Positions 1 through 11,500 of a DNA stretch of 64,000 nt are shown here, piece by piece. The notes under the pieces are model-generated. The model did not search any database. It was given only the letters and a program-made list of their open reading frames with translations, and was not told the origin of the DNA. A program made the position numbers and the translations under genes. Location: positions 12,009,939-12,073,938 of the forward strand of contig CM055102.1 of the NCBI GenBank assembly GCA_029204225.1. The letters run 5' to 3'. Position 1 is the stretch's first letter; the number at the start of each line of letters is the position of its first letter. The stretch is from Diphasiastrum complanatum (taxonomy: Eukaryota; Streptophyta; Lycopodiopsida; Lycopodiales; Lycopodiaceae).

Positions 1-1030
1 GCTCCGACTTCAGATCTTCCAGTTTGAAAAGAAATTCCTCATACCATGACGAATTTAAACTCTTCTGCACTACTTTGGTCTTTGTTTTGGTCTTGCCCGG
101 CTGCAGCTGTACGTAGGGATCACTAAAACCATTGGAATCCCTGGAGGCCAGGCCCCTTGCTTCCATCACTTGCACCTGAAGCTTCATTTACTGAATAATC
201 CCTCCCCTCTCGTAATCCTTTCGCAACAAAGCTATCAATAATAATAATAAGAAGAAGAAGAAAGGTAAAGTCTCCTTTGATCTTAAATCTCACAAACAAT
301 ACAAAAAGCCACAAAAATATATAGTCCTCAGCTTTAATGCTTCAAACACTATCTCACAAAACAGCACAAGAAGCGTGCAAATGTATTGCCATTTTTCTGT
401 GAGATATCTGCTCCAATGCCTTCAGAAATTACATCCCAGAAACAACACAAGAAGCAAGAAAATTCGTTAACAATCTTCAGTCGATCCACTTCTCCACTTC
501 CTTCAATATTTCACAGTCATCTTCTATGTTCTGGTCTCAATCATTCTTCTGCTTCCGCTTCTGCTTCTTCTTCTTCTTCTTATTCACATAGATGAGGGAA
601 AAGGACTAATTTCACGAGCTATACCCAATAAATACAACATCTAATCACAGTAACAGGCAGGTATAGATGCAGATATATGTATGTACAGAAGCAGAATCAA
701 TTGTTTGAATGTAAATCTGTTTATTGCGGAGCAATCAGTGAGAGATGGCGAAGAAATGCTTTGCTGATTGCTGTGGAGAGCTCTATCTATCCTGGATCTG
801 AAGAAAAAGTCGCGACGGCGGGCTGTTACGAGAAGCCTCGCATCGAGTCGGATCGACAATGAAGACCGAGCGAGAGAGAGCGCGTTCGTTTGCCCACGCC
901 TGCCCAGAGCCATTCAAAAATATTTTCAGAAAAAAGGGAAAAGGGTCCCGGGCAGCGCTCACGCTGCCCGTCACGCGTTAGTGGGCAGCGTGAGCCCGGC
1001 CCTTTATTATTTTAATCAATATAGATGCAC
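1..1030. other. Upstream sequence, no gene assigned
   Basis: I see no gene that I can support here. Positions 380-600 are rich in TCT/TTC and encode a Ser-rich open frame, which is probably low-complexity sequence. Positions 740-1010 are clearly more GC- and CpG-rich than the surroundings. That could be the promoter or 5' UTR of the downstream + strand gene, pushed away by the Copia element that follows, or part of another element. No splice donor can be linked to the first supported exon near 5590. Confidence 0.4.
950..1002. repeat. GC-rich hairpin / inverted repeats
   Basis: GGGCAGCG and CGCTGCCC form a perfect 8-bp stem with a 4-bp loop. The 12-mer CTCACGCTGCCC in this hairpin is the reverse complement of GGGCAGCGTGAG about 20 bp downstream. 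The result is a small cruciform-capable block followed by AT-rich sequence. It resembles in style, not sequence, the palindrome arrays at the ends of the hAT elements in intron 3. Confidence 0.6.
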
Positions 1031-1039
1031 TTAACCGAA

Positions 1040-1236
1040 CACAAGCAAAAGCATAAGCTTCCATTTAGCCACCATTGAAGGAGAAAACCACACACTAATT
1101 TGAAAAAGAGGGAAAGACAATAAAACCCCTAAATCTTAATGAGCTTAGTAATTACTTAGTTCAAACAATGTAGTGACTTAACTAGTCAAAGTCAATCGTA
1201 CCTAAACAATGAAAAATGAACATTGTAATTTTAGCA
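1040..1236 (-). repeat. 3' LTR of Copia-1
   Basis: This aligns by eye with 4860-5058. Shared blocks include gccaccattgaaggagaaaa and taactagtcaaagtcaat. On the - strand it starts TGCTAAAATTAC directly after a purine-rich tract (ATTGAGGAG), as expected for a 3' LTR after a polypurine tract. The distal edge near 1040 is approximate. Confidence 0.7.
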
Positions 1237-3974
1237 CTCCTCAATGATCAATTTACATTCCACTAAACCTAATAATATATGAAATTTCTCAAATTTAGCT
1301 CTACTTGAAGACTTTGTAAAAATGTCTGCTACCTGATCATTAGATTTACAAAATCTAAATCTATGGCTTTGTCCTGTAGCCTTTTTTAACAAAATGATAA
1401 CGAATCTCAATATGTTTTGTTCTAGCATGAAGCACAAGATGTCTAGCTAAATCAAGGCAACTTTGTTTATCACAAGATATTAAGGTAGAATGTTCCTGAG
1501 TTTGCCCAAAATCAGCAAACAATTTGCTCAACCAAATAGCTTCCTGTGTTGCAGAACTCAATGCCCGATACTCAGCTTTAGTTGATGATAAAGCAACGGT
1601 GGGTTGCTTTTTGCTGCTCCATGATATAGTTGCAATACTTGCACTAAACACAAATCCTGTAGTGGACCCACTAATCAATATCAGAAATTTCAGCCAAAAT
1701 AGGTGATTCATTCCTGCAAAAAATTGTAAGCCATAATGTGAGTTCCATTGATGTATTGTAAAACTCTTTTTACAGTGTGCCAGTGAGTCCCTGTCGGTTT
1801 AGACATGAACTGACTCAGCAAACCAACAAAAAATGAAATATTAGGACGTGTATGAGTGAGATAGATAAGGCTATCAATTAGCTCCCTATATAAGTAGTGA
1901 TCAACCTTATCTGTGTCATCTTGTAAGGTTAGCTTCAGATTTGTATCCATAAGCATACTCAGCGGCTTGCACTCATACATATTAAACCTTTGCAGCAATT
2001 CTATAGGATATTTCTTGTGAGCTAGCACAATATCATCTTCTCTTTGCCAAACCTTTAAACTCAAGCAATAGTACACCAAGCCTAGATCTGTCATATGAAA
2101 GCTATCTCCAAGAAACAATTTGATTTCTTCAGCAAGCAAATCATCACTTCTAGCTACAATCAAATCATCAACATAAATTATAACGAAGACAATTTCACCT
2201 TGATGCTTGATAACATACAGATTTGAATCTACTTCACTCCTCACAATGTTCTTCTCGCAAAGTAATCATTAATACATGCATTCCAAGCTCGTGGTGCTTG
2301 CTTTGATCCATAGAAAGCTTTCTTCAATTTGCACACTAGATGTTCTTTACTTTCCCGTACAATTCCTTCATTAACTTACCATTCAGGAATGCTGACTTGA
2401 CATCCAACTGTTGTATCTTCCCACCATTTTTGCCATTGGTACAAAAGTCTCTTCAAAATTATGAAATGACTTGCGTACCATGAGGCAATTTGAATAATTC
2501 CCAAACATCAATTTTCTTCATAGATTCTATTTCATTCCTTATAGCATCTTGCCATTCACTATGTACATCAACTTGTTTGAACTTTGAATGTTTTTGGCTC
2601 TTCAAAATCTTGCATTGCACCATCAAAGCCAAATTTACCTCATACCTGTCAGGTTGTCTCCATTTTCTAGTTGACCTGCGAGGTGTTTCCAATCCCTTCC
2701 CATATTGAATCTTGTCCTGTTTTGCATCCTTTGTCACTTTCAAATACCACTTAGATAATTTCTTTGGTGAGAAGGCTTCTTCAAGTGTTTTGGACTCCAC
2801 AACTTTTGTTGGACACTTGGACACTTGTTCAATAGATACTCAGCCGTGTTGCAAGCTTCTTCCCAAAAGCTGTTAGGTAGAGTTTTGTTTTTCGACATTG
2901 TCCGTGCCATTTCCACAATTGTCTTGTTCCTCTTCTCAACATATCCTTTTTGTTCAGGTGAGTGAGAAGTAGTAACTTGCCTCCAAATGTCATGATCAGT
3001 ACAAAAAGCTTTGAACTCATTTCACTCATACTCACCACCCTATCTGATTTAAGAACTTCAATGAAATGGCCTATTTCTTTTTCTACCATTTTCCTGAACT
3101 CAATAAACTTTGGAAATACATCTGATTTATTTTCAATAAGATAGATTCAGAACTTACGACTATAATTATCATGGAAGGTCACAAAGTAATAAGGATCTCC
3201 AATGAATCTCATTTGCATCTTACTGCAAACATCTGTGGACAAACTCAAGAATTTGAGTAGCTTTACTGGATCATGATTTGGGAAATCTTTCCCTATGTTG
3301 CTTTCCCATCACACAGCTTTTACAGATTTTTCCATCATAGCTCAAATAAAGCAATCCAATCACCATATTGTGCCTCTTCAAAATCTGAATAATCTGTGTA
3401 TTAAGATGCCCAAGACGTTGATGCCAAAGCTCGAAACTTCTATCACCTGAAATAATAAGAGCTTTTATACCTGTCATAGCATCTAGTTGGTATAACCTGT
3501 TACCATCCACTCGTTCTCCTGTTACGATCACTTTGTAATGATCCTTGATGTCTTTTACAAGACACCGTTGTTGATCAAATCCACTTTCAGGTTTTGATCT
3601 GCAATTGAACCTACTGACAATAGGTTGTTCTTCAACCCTAGAACATATTGAGACCCAAATCAGCCTTTTGTGGTCGAAATAGATGCTAGTGACTTTGCAG
3701 TAGGTGATTTTTCCATTTGAAAATTTGACAGGAATTACACCTACATCTTTCCTGGTAGACGCTTGCCATAAGCCTGACCTACTTCACCTCCATTCTTAAT
3801 TGGCCCGAACTCAATAAGCCATTCACGGTGAGAGATCATGTGTTTTGTAGCACCACTATCAATGTACCATAGTTGCAGTTGAAAAGTTATTGCAATGTGA
3901 GCTTTTTGACCTTTGAAATGGTTCACTAGTGCCCTTAAATCTGAAAAAAGGCAATTATGTCTCTTTCTGAGCAC
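1237..3974 (-). pseudogene. Copia-1 pol pseudogene (PR-IN-RT-RH)
   Basis: Read right to left, these fragments lie in Copia order. A protease fragment with WYIDSGATKHM is near 3838-3873. The GAG-pre-integrase domain (LWHQRLGHLNT and a CxxC-type end) is at 3271-3531. Decayed integrase is at 2829-3089, and the start of RT (EWQDAIRNEIESM) at 2459-2824. The RT core contains the catalytic YVDD near 2165-2185. The RNase H part holds STKAEYRALS and HIEIRYHF, and ends with the family-typical ADIFTK motif. The fragments sit in different frames with stops between them, so no functional polyprotein is encoded. Confidence 0.8.
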
Positions 3975-4828
3975 AGATTTTTGATTCTAAAAATGTTTGG
4001 ATTAGCGCGTAACCAATCAATCCGGCATAGCTCCTATATTATTAGATCTGAAAACAATCTCTCTGTCCATGTCAAAATGTCACTCTATTTTTCTGTTTCC
4101 TGCTGCAAAACACCAGTGGACAGAGCCTCAGGAAAGTTGGGCAAGTGCTGGAAAATAGAGGCAACTTGTGGGACCCTTCAGCTTAAACTGAACTTTAAAG
4201 TTCCAAATCTTCAATCAATCTTAGCCATCATTCCAGATTAGATGAACGGCCCAGATCACCTTAGCATCGGCACTGTACACGTGATAGAAACATACTGGTG
4301 GGTACTCTCCCCAGTTGCTTGAAGAAACTTTCATACACAAAGTTTTTAGAGGAGGTTGGCATGCGGATCTGGCATTTCAGTGGAGGCGCTTCCGGCATCC
4401 GTTTCATATGTTTCATGTGTATTTTTCACTGTTTTGGTAAGGTGTGAAAGCGTTTCGAGCGGCTGTAGACGTTTTGGCCAGTAGAACTCTAGAACACTGT
4501 CTATATACCAAAAATGACTCTTCTAACTCAATTTTTCACTAGAATAGCTATTTTTTGGTGCAATAAGCTCCTAAAAAAAATGTTTCTCTTGCAGTTAGCT
4601 ATCTTCCCGTTTACACGGTTCCCGAAGCGAAGGGTAACACTACTCTCACTAAAAATGGTGAACAATACTGAGTTTTTTAGACATTCTACATGCCAAACCT
4701 CAAGTGTCACACTTACCTCTCCTAGCTTTCACCTCTTGTGAGGGACTTTCTCACTTCATTACGGAGCCTGTGACAAGCCAAATCCACCGAGTAGGCACTT
4801 AGAATGATAGAGGCTCTAATACCCTATA

Positions 4829-5058
4829 AACAATGCCTTTCATTGAAAATAAACAAAATCATAAGGCTTCATAGCCACCATCGAAGAAGCCACCATTGAA
4901 GGAGAAAATCACACATTAAATTGAAAAAGTGGGAAATTACAATAAAACCCCTAAATCCTAATGAGCTCAGTAATGGCTCAGTTCATACAATGTAATGACT
5001 TAACTAGTCAAAGTCAATAGTACCTAAACAATGTAAATTGAACATTGTAATTCTAATA
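4829..5058 (-). repeat. 5' LTR of Copia-1
   Basis: This is the partner of the 1040-1236 repeat. It is adjacent on its inner side to the degenerate primer-binding site at 4812-4824. Substitutions and small indels relative to the other LTR indicate an old insertion. Confidence 0.65.
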
Positions 5059-5595
5059 TCTTTTCCTTATGACAGGTTCCAACAAAGTTGATAGTGTACC
5101 TTCATGCTATGTGTTTGTGACAATTGTTAGGGCTTTGTTTGATGGTTATGATGTCGAGGCACATGCCCATATAGTTTATAATTGATCTAGATATTAATTC
5201 TAAATGAGTAGTAGAGATACCATCTACTGCTCCGGACAACCGTGTAAGTACATCTAGTAGCTGCAACATATTCTTTGGGGTCTGCCATCACTACTGATAG
5301 TGGATTGTTCTTTTTGAGTTCGTTGACCTTTTTCCTATAAATTTTGTTTCTACTTGTTCTGGTTTCTATTTGTATGTCTAAGCTTCTAGTAGAAGGTAGA
5401 ACTTGCAAGTTTCATGATTGTAGCCGTAGTTTGGCATCAAATTCTCTTCTCAGACGTCAAATCTTTAGTTTAATTCATAAGAACTTCAAGATCAGTAACA
5501 CTTTTTGATTGGTTAATGACTTCAGTTCATGTATGCTTATTTTGTTCTCATGAAACAATAAGATGGAATTTTCCTTGGCTTTGTAGGTGGTGCCG
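5059..5595. other. 5' flank of the host gene
   Basis: I see no independent gene here. The pyrimidine-rich stretch ending in tttgtag at 5580-5586 looks like a splice acceptor, and an in-frame TAG sits exactly there. Exon 1 as annotated may therefore be preceded by an upstream non-coding or transit-peptide exon that I could not locate. Confidence 0.4.
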
Positions 5596-8500
5596 ATGAT
5601 CTACATTGGATGTAAAACTGTATTTGCAAATCTGCATTCACACGAAAAAGCTTTAGTTCTATCATTTACAAATTCTACTTTCTTGAGAACGAATCAGGTT
5701 TTATTCTCTGTGAAAAGGAATTATATGTTAAGTTCCATGGATGAGTTTAGAGGTGCAGTAGTCATGGCTGAAGGAAGCAGACGGTCATGGGATTTTGGAA
5801 AATATCTTAAGACGATATTTTACTTCAGTGAACCTCTTTCACTTCAGAAGGTAGCAAGCAGGGGATAATGTTTACCGATCTATTTTCTGATAGCAAATTC
5901 TATAGTATACAGGTAGTGTCTTTGTCTGGATGCATGACAATGTTGCGGCATGTACTAACTGCTACAGTTTGGTAAGCAGGGCGAAGTTTGGGTGGTTAGA
6001 CCATTAAATCGAGTGTTCATGCTCTCTTGCTAAGTTTAGGAAATGGCTTGGATTTATTTGGTAATATTTAAATTAACAATCTGCCCTGGCATGTATATTC
6101 AATGGGCAATGGTTATCAAGGTGCTTGGATCTATATTGGAGAGGTTCACACGCTCTGAGCCAAACAAAGTGCAGTCACGCGAGAAAGAAAGCAGCAGTGA
6201 CCTAGTTCTTGTTGTTGGAGCTACAGGTGGCGTTGGCAAAAGGGCAGTGGAAATTCTGCAAAAGAAAGGGGTTCCTGTGCGAGCTCTTGTATGCCATTAA
6301 TAAACTCAATCAACACTTCAGTGCATTTGTGTTGTTGTATGAAGATTGAGTAGGCTATCATTTCACATTGTAGGAGATCGATGCTGTAAGTAGAATATGG
6401 TGATGATGACCAGTAAAGATAGGAAGAACTTATGTAGATGATTAGCACTCACTAGAGTATTAGTTCTGCTTGCAAATTTTGTATATATTTCTCCAAGTAA
6501 CTTCTATGAGGCCATGCAAATGGATACATGGTTCAAGCAATTATTTTGCTTTGTTACCTTTCCAAGTGCATGTAATTGATATCTACTCTTGAAATCTAAG
6601 CTGGTTGAAATGGTTGGTTTTTCAAAATAATGACTGGAAAATGTTACAATCTATTGTCCTTGTTTGCAGGTCAGAAATGTGGAGAAGGCAAGATCGTTAC
6701 TAGGCCCAAACATCAACATTGTAGGTCTCACAAAGTTCATCTCTTGAAATGTTGTTTTTGCCAAAAGTATGCATTTATATATAGTGTCATCCCTTGACCT
6801 TTGTATAAAGCACAAATGTGGTCTTATTTCATTCGACTACAAGTTGGAAATTGCCCATAATTGTTCAAGATTGTTTGTATCTATAATAAATAGTTTAGTG
6901 ATTTTGTTCATGGAATTCATTGTAGAAAATTTACAGATAGTGTCTTGTAGCTCCTTTGACAGCTAGTAGAGTGTTGCCATTCTCTCCATAGCAAGGTGCT
7001 ACATGTGCAACTTTTAAAGAAAGTGGATTTTTTAAGGGTTAAGGATCCATCACTATTGCATTCTACTTGATTACTATACCTTTGTTGTGAAGGTTAGAGA
7101 GTTCTCACTGGAGTAAAATTTTCTAACCTCCTTGTGATTATGGTTCATGACATTCTGGTTAGTTGATCTGTATAAGCCATACATGCCAGCTGAGGATGGA
7201 GGTAAGTGGGCAAGGCTGAGTTATGAATCGGATGAGTTCCCCTATTTTGGATTAAGATGATACACGTGGCACTGCCGGCATTGTGCACAAGCTTATTTAA
7301 GCACTCTCACAAGAGTTAGATTACATTCATTAGGGCTTACATGTGCTGATGGTGTTATCTTCCTAATTAACTTAGGTTCATTAGCCTCTGACTGTAGGTG
7401 GATGAGGGTGGGGACTATTCAAGTTGAATCTAGGTATCTTTAGCGTATGCATGGCAACTATGACTAAAGATAGTTGAACTAAAGTGGACTACTGGTGGTG
7501 TGTGTGAGAGTGAACGACACATAATTGCCAATTAGAAGCCAAGGGTCATAGCTACATGTATTGTGGTTGGCACTCCATATTGGCTGATTTTATTCTTTGA
7601 TGGTGTTACGAGCTCTTTAGTATGTCCAATCATTAGTTGAGGCAACTCTGTTGTGAGTTGGGCTGTGGTGGTATGAGACACCATAGCTACTAACGTGCCA
7701 TGTACTCTCACAACTTGGGGGTGAGCTTGGATCAACTGTCTAAAAGGGAGGTTATGTCAGTGTCCACTTACTAGTGTTGCTCAGGCATGAATGCAACTTT
7801 GAAAGGAAGGGAGCATAGTTGCACCCCCCATCCAGAAACGCGTTTCTGGTTTCGGGGAGCGTTTCTGAGAAACCTTTTTTTTTTTAAAAAATGTTTTTGT
7901 GAGCAATATGGGTATCATATTGAAGCTCTGATCAAGGGCATTGCATCTGTATAGGTTGCCAAGTGTTTTAATTACAGTTGGGCTGGTTACAACATGGTTT
8001 AGGTCCAATTTAGGGCAATAAAAAAAAAATATTCTGGTTTTTTTTTTGGCACGATTCTGGAATCAAAATCGCGTTTCTGAGAAACGCGTTTCTAGGAATG
8101 TTTTTGTCCAAAAATGCGTTTTTGTGCGAGTATGGAAGGGAGCATGGGATCATTGGGACCAGTTCTTCATGAGCAAATTGCTAGGAAAGTTGTTAGCCAT
8201 CATAAAAACTGTATTGAGAGTCTTGCAAATCACTAAAATGTTATGCATAATATCATTTGTAATATTGATGGAAAGTTATGCATAAGAATAGTGCTTCTTG
8301 GTTTCCAAGGGGAGGCTCGAACCTGGGAACAAAGAAACTTTGGATGCATAAGAATAGTGGTGTGATAGCTACCACATGGAGTTGATAATCGATCATTTTG
8401 AATGTAGTTCTGCCTGATTATCCCATCCATAGTTAGCTATGATAATTATGTGGATGTTAAGTGATGAATGCTTGTGAAATTGAATAATTTTAGCATACAT

Positions 8501-11500
8501 GCAATTATGGGTGAAGCCATAGTTATTTTGGATAATATGGAGATGCAGTTGCTTAACATGCAAAGCAAATCTAAAAATTCTATGAGTGACGTTGAATCTA
8601 TGGGATGCTAGATTTTCATAACTTAATCAAATTGAAAACAGTATGCGTGTGATGCATGTATTTTCACAAAACTTTTTATGATTAGTTTGGCTAATGCATA
8701 GAACCAACGGTTCTTGGAACCGTGGGTCCCTACCACGGTTCATGAACCGTGGTACGATTCTTGCATAGAACCCACGGTTCCCAGAACCGTGGGTCCTGGG
8801 AACCGTGGAAGGAACCATACCACGGTTCCTCCATTTAATTAAATAAATAAATAATTAATTAATTAATTAATTGATTACCAAATTCACAGATTTCACAGAT
8901 GATTTCATAGATTTCACAGATGATACAGATTTGACAGAATTCATACGATGTACAGATGATTTGACAGATGATACAGATGATTTGACAGATGTGAAATCAT
9001 CTGAAATCATCATTGATTTGACAGATTTCACAGATTTCACATGATGTACAGAGAATTTGACAGATGGTACAGATGATTTGACAGATGATTTCCCAAATGA
9101 TACAAATGATTTGAGGCATTTGACAGATGATATAGATGATTGACAGATTTCACAGATTTTTTTGGCCCTTTTTTTGCATATTTTTGGGTTATTTTTTGGG
9201 GGGAAACTAAAAAAAAAATTAATTAACTAATCAGTACGGTTCACCACGGTTTTGGGCAAAATTTTTTAAGAACCGTACGGTTCTCAGAAACGTGGTGAAC
9301 TGATAACGGTTCATTAATTCTATGGATTCTTGTAATTAATTAAATTTTTTTTTTGGACCCTTCCCCCCCCAAAACCCATTTCACTGTTTTTGGCCCTCTT
9401 TTCACTGTTTCTGGCCATCATTTCACTGTTTTTGGCCCTTATTTTGTTTCTTTTTGGCTTTTTTTGGCATTTGGGAACTAAAAAAAAAAGAAATTAATTA
9501 ATTAGTACAGTTCACCACGATTCACCATTAAAATCTTTTTGAATCGTACGGTTCACTGTACGGTTCTGAGAACCGTGGTAAACTGTTCACGGTTAATATA
9601 TATTTTTTAATTTTTTTATAAATTTAGTGGGCAATATGGGTATCAGCTTGAAGCTCTTGACGAGAGCAGTGCATTTATGCAGGTTGCCGGTGCTTTCAGC
9701 TACAAAATGTGTTAGACAACTAAATAATGCACCTCTCAGTTTAGTAGTCACTAGTTAACCGTGAGCTCAGATCTGTAAGGCCCCCGTTATGAGGAGAAGC
9801 CATTATTGAGCACGGTTGTTAGTATAGGGTCTACTGTGAGACCATGATGGTTATGAGATGGCTAGGTTACAGTTTCTATATAGTAGCAAGTCCTGGGGGG
9901 TTCGGGGGGTTTGGGGGGTAGAGCCCCCCAACGGTGGGGTCCGGGGGCTGCCGGTAGACCCTGGACCCGACGGTACGACCTCTTCATGATTTGGCATTCC
10001 GACTCCCTGAGCAAAAACACACTTTTTGGTGTTTTGCATTCCCTTGGTCCTTTGGCTGTTCGCTCTTATCAGAACCGGCAACCTGCATAAATGCATTGCT
10101 CTCGTCAAGAGCTTCAAGCTGATACCCATATTGCCCAATCAATTATTATTATTATTATTTTTTTAAATTTTTTAAAAAAAAATTATATATTATGGTACCG
10201 CGGATCAGTATGGATCCACGGTACCGGGATCCGCGGATCCTGGTACTGCTGGATCTATGATTAAAAGCTATGGTGGGGAGGACACTCCCCCCCAAAAAAA
10301 AATTAACAATTCTGGTTTTTTCTGGTTTTTTTTAGGCTTTTTTTTTTTGTTTTTGTTTTTGGGGGTGCGAAGTAAAAAAAAAAAAGAAAATTACTGGGAA
10401 CCAATCTTTGTGAACCGTACAGTTCACTGTATGGTTCCTAGAACCATGGTGAACCGTCCATGGTTTACAGATTCTATGGTTTATGCTAAAAACACCATTG
10501 ATTTTTTGTTTTTGTTTCAGAATTGAGCTTAGAATAAAATTGAATTTTTGTTTGCTCAGATTCGTAGATGTTTGCTTTTATAGTCCAATGGGTTGATAGT
10601 GTTCTCATTGGGTGATTGAGAATCTTAGTATTGGATATCTAGCATGATCTTAGGGATTAGAGAGTTATATGAGCTAATGTTCTAAATTGTGATCCACTAA
10701 GTTAAAGACAAAAGTCCTTAGTGTAGCAAATTATTTTCATTGAGAAAATTATTGATTTTACCTATTTGTCCATGGACTTTGTCGGATTGAAATATAGTTT
10801 GATTAAGAATTGTCTATAGTGCAGGTAAATTTTGAAACTTCTCTATGACTGGCCTACATGAGTACCCATAATCTGTTGGGTCTCATAATTGTTTTTACAA
10901 ACCCATTTATTGCCTTTGAACCTATAATTAGATTAGACTATTTTCAGTGGATAAGGCTAGTAACCCTAATTTGGGAACCCTATAGGAAGGTCACATTTGG
11001 AACCTTCTGAACATGTGCCATATCAGTAGAAATAGGGGCAAGGGATTTGCCAGCCTCCAAGGATCTACCATTTCTCAAATTATGAGTTTGGAGTCTTAAG
11101 GTTCTTGTAGGGGAGTTCGATGTTTTTGGAGATTCTAGTCGGGAATCTGCCTAAGCTTTTGGCAGCCATTGTTGATCATTAAGTTATCTTAGTTGGAGAT
11201 TGCTTGTGTGAATGCTTTTTTTTTTGTCTTATGCTTCATTTGATACCAATTTCTTTGATTGAGTTCATAACAATGAAATTCGGTGTTGAGCTACATGGTG
11301 CTCATATATGCTAAAATTGAGAGGAATTGTAATCGTCATGTCAATAATAGTATCCCAAATAGACGAGTAAAAGCATTGTGCAACATGCAAAGAAATTTGA
11401 GGAATCATATTTGGCTGAATTCTGTATGATTTTCTATATTCTTCTAGTGTTGAGGCCATAGTTGCACAGAAACGCGTTTCTGGGACAGAAACGCAGAATT

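Larger units (their letters stand above)
1040..5058 (-). mobile_element. Decayed Ty1/Copia LTR retrotransposon (Copia-1)
   Basis: The element is inverted relative to the host gene and lies just upstream of its first supported exon. Similar LTR sequences flank an internal region coding on the - strand for Copia-order protease, GAG-pre-integrase, integrase, reverse transcriptase and RNase H. A degenerate tRNA-Met primer-binding site (complement of tggtatcagagcc, with mismatches) lies at 4812-4824 beside the right LTR. Frames are broken many times, so the copy is dead. The outer LTR edges are approximate and no target-site duplication was verified. Between 3975 and 4810 the gag/leader region is too decayed to read. 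Confidence 0.8.
8697..10478. mobile_element. Composite of nested hAT-type elements with AACCGTGG palindromes ('D')
   Basis: The left edge CATAGAACCAACGG and right edge ending TTCTATG look like the ends of one element (flanks GGCTAATG and GGTTTATG match at 6 of 8). Element E lies inside. A second right-end-like block follows at 9480-9600, and a third at 10300-10478. Between these sit a long inverted repeat and a GGTACCGCGG-type end. I read this as several rounds of insertion of related elements into one another. The internal boundaries other than E are approximate. Confidence 0.55.

Noticed and set aside
386-595. Ser-rich + strand ORF as a transit-peptide exon of the host gene
   Set aside because: The composition fits loosely, but it is driven by TCT/TTC low complexity, ends in a stop without a usable donor, and cannot be linked in frame to the exon at 5596.
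641-913. Basic 90-residue - strand ORF
   Set aside because: No recognisable domain and it lies in a CpG-rich block where long chance frames are common.
9851-10138. 95-residue - strand ORF (GNMGISLKLLTRAMHLCRLP...)
   Set aside because: It is the translated hAT-family core plus a G-rich spacer. Related copies have stops in the same frame (A, C), so selection for protein is not supported.
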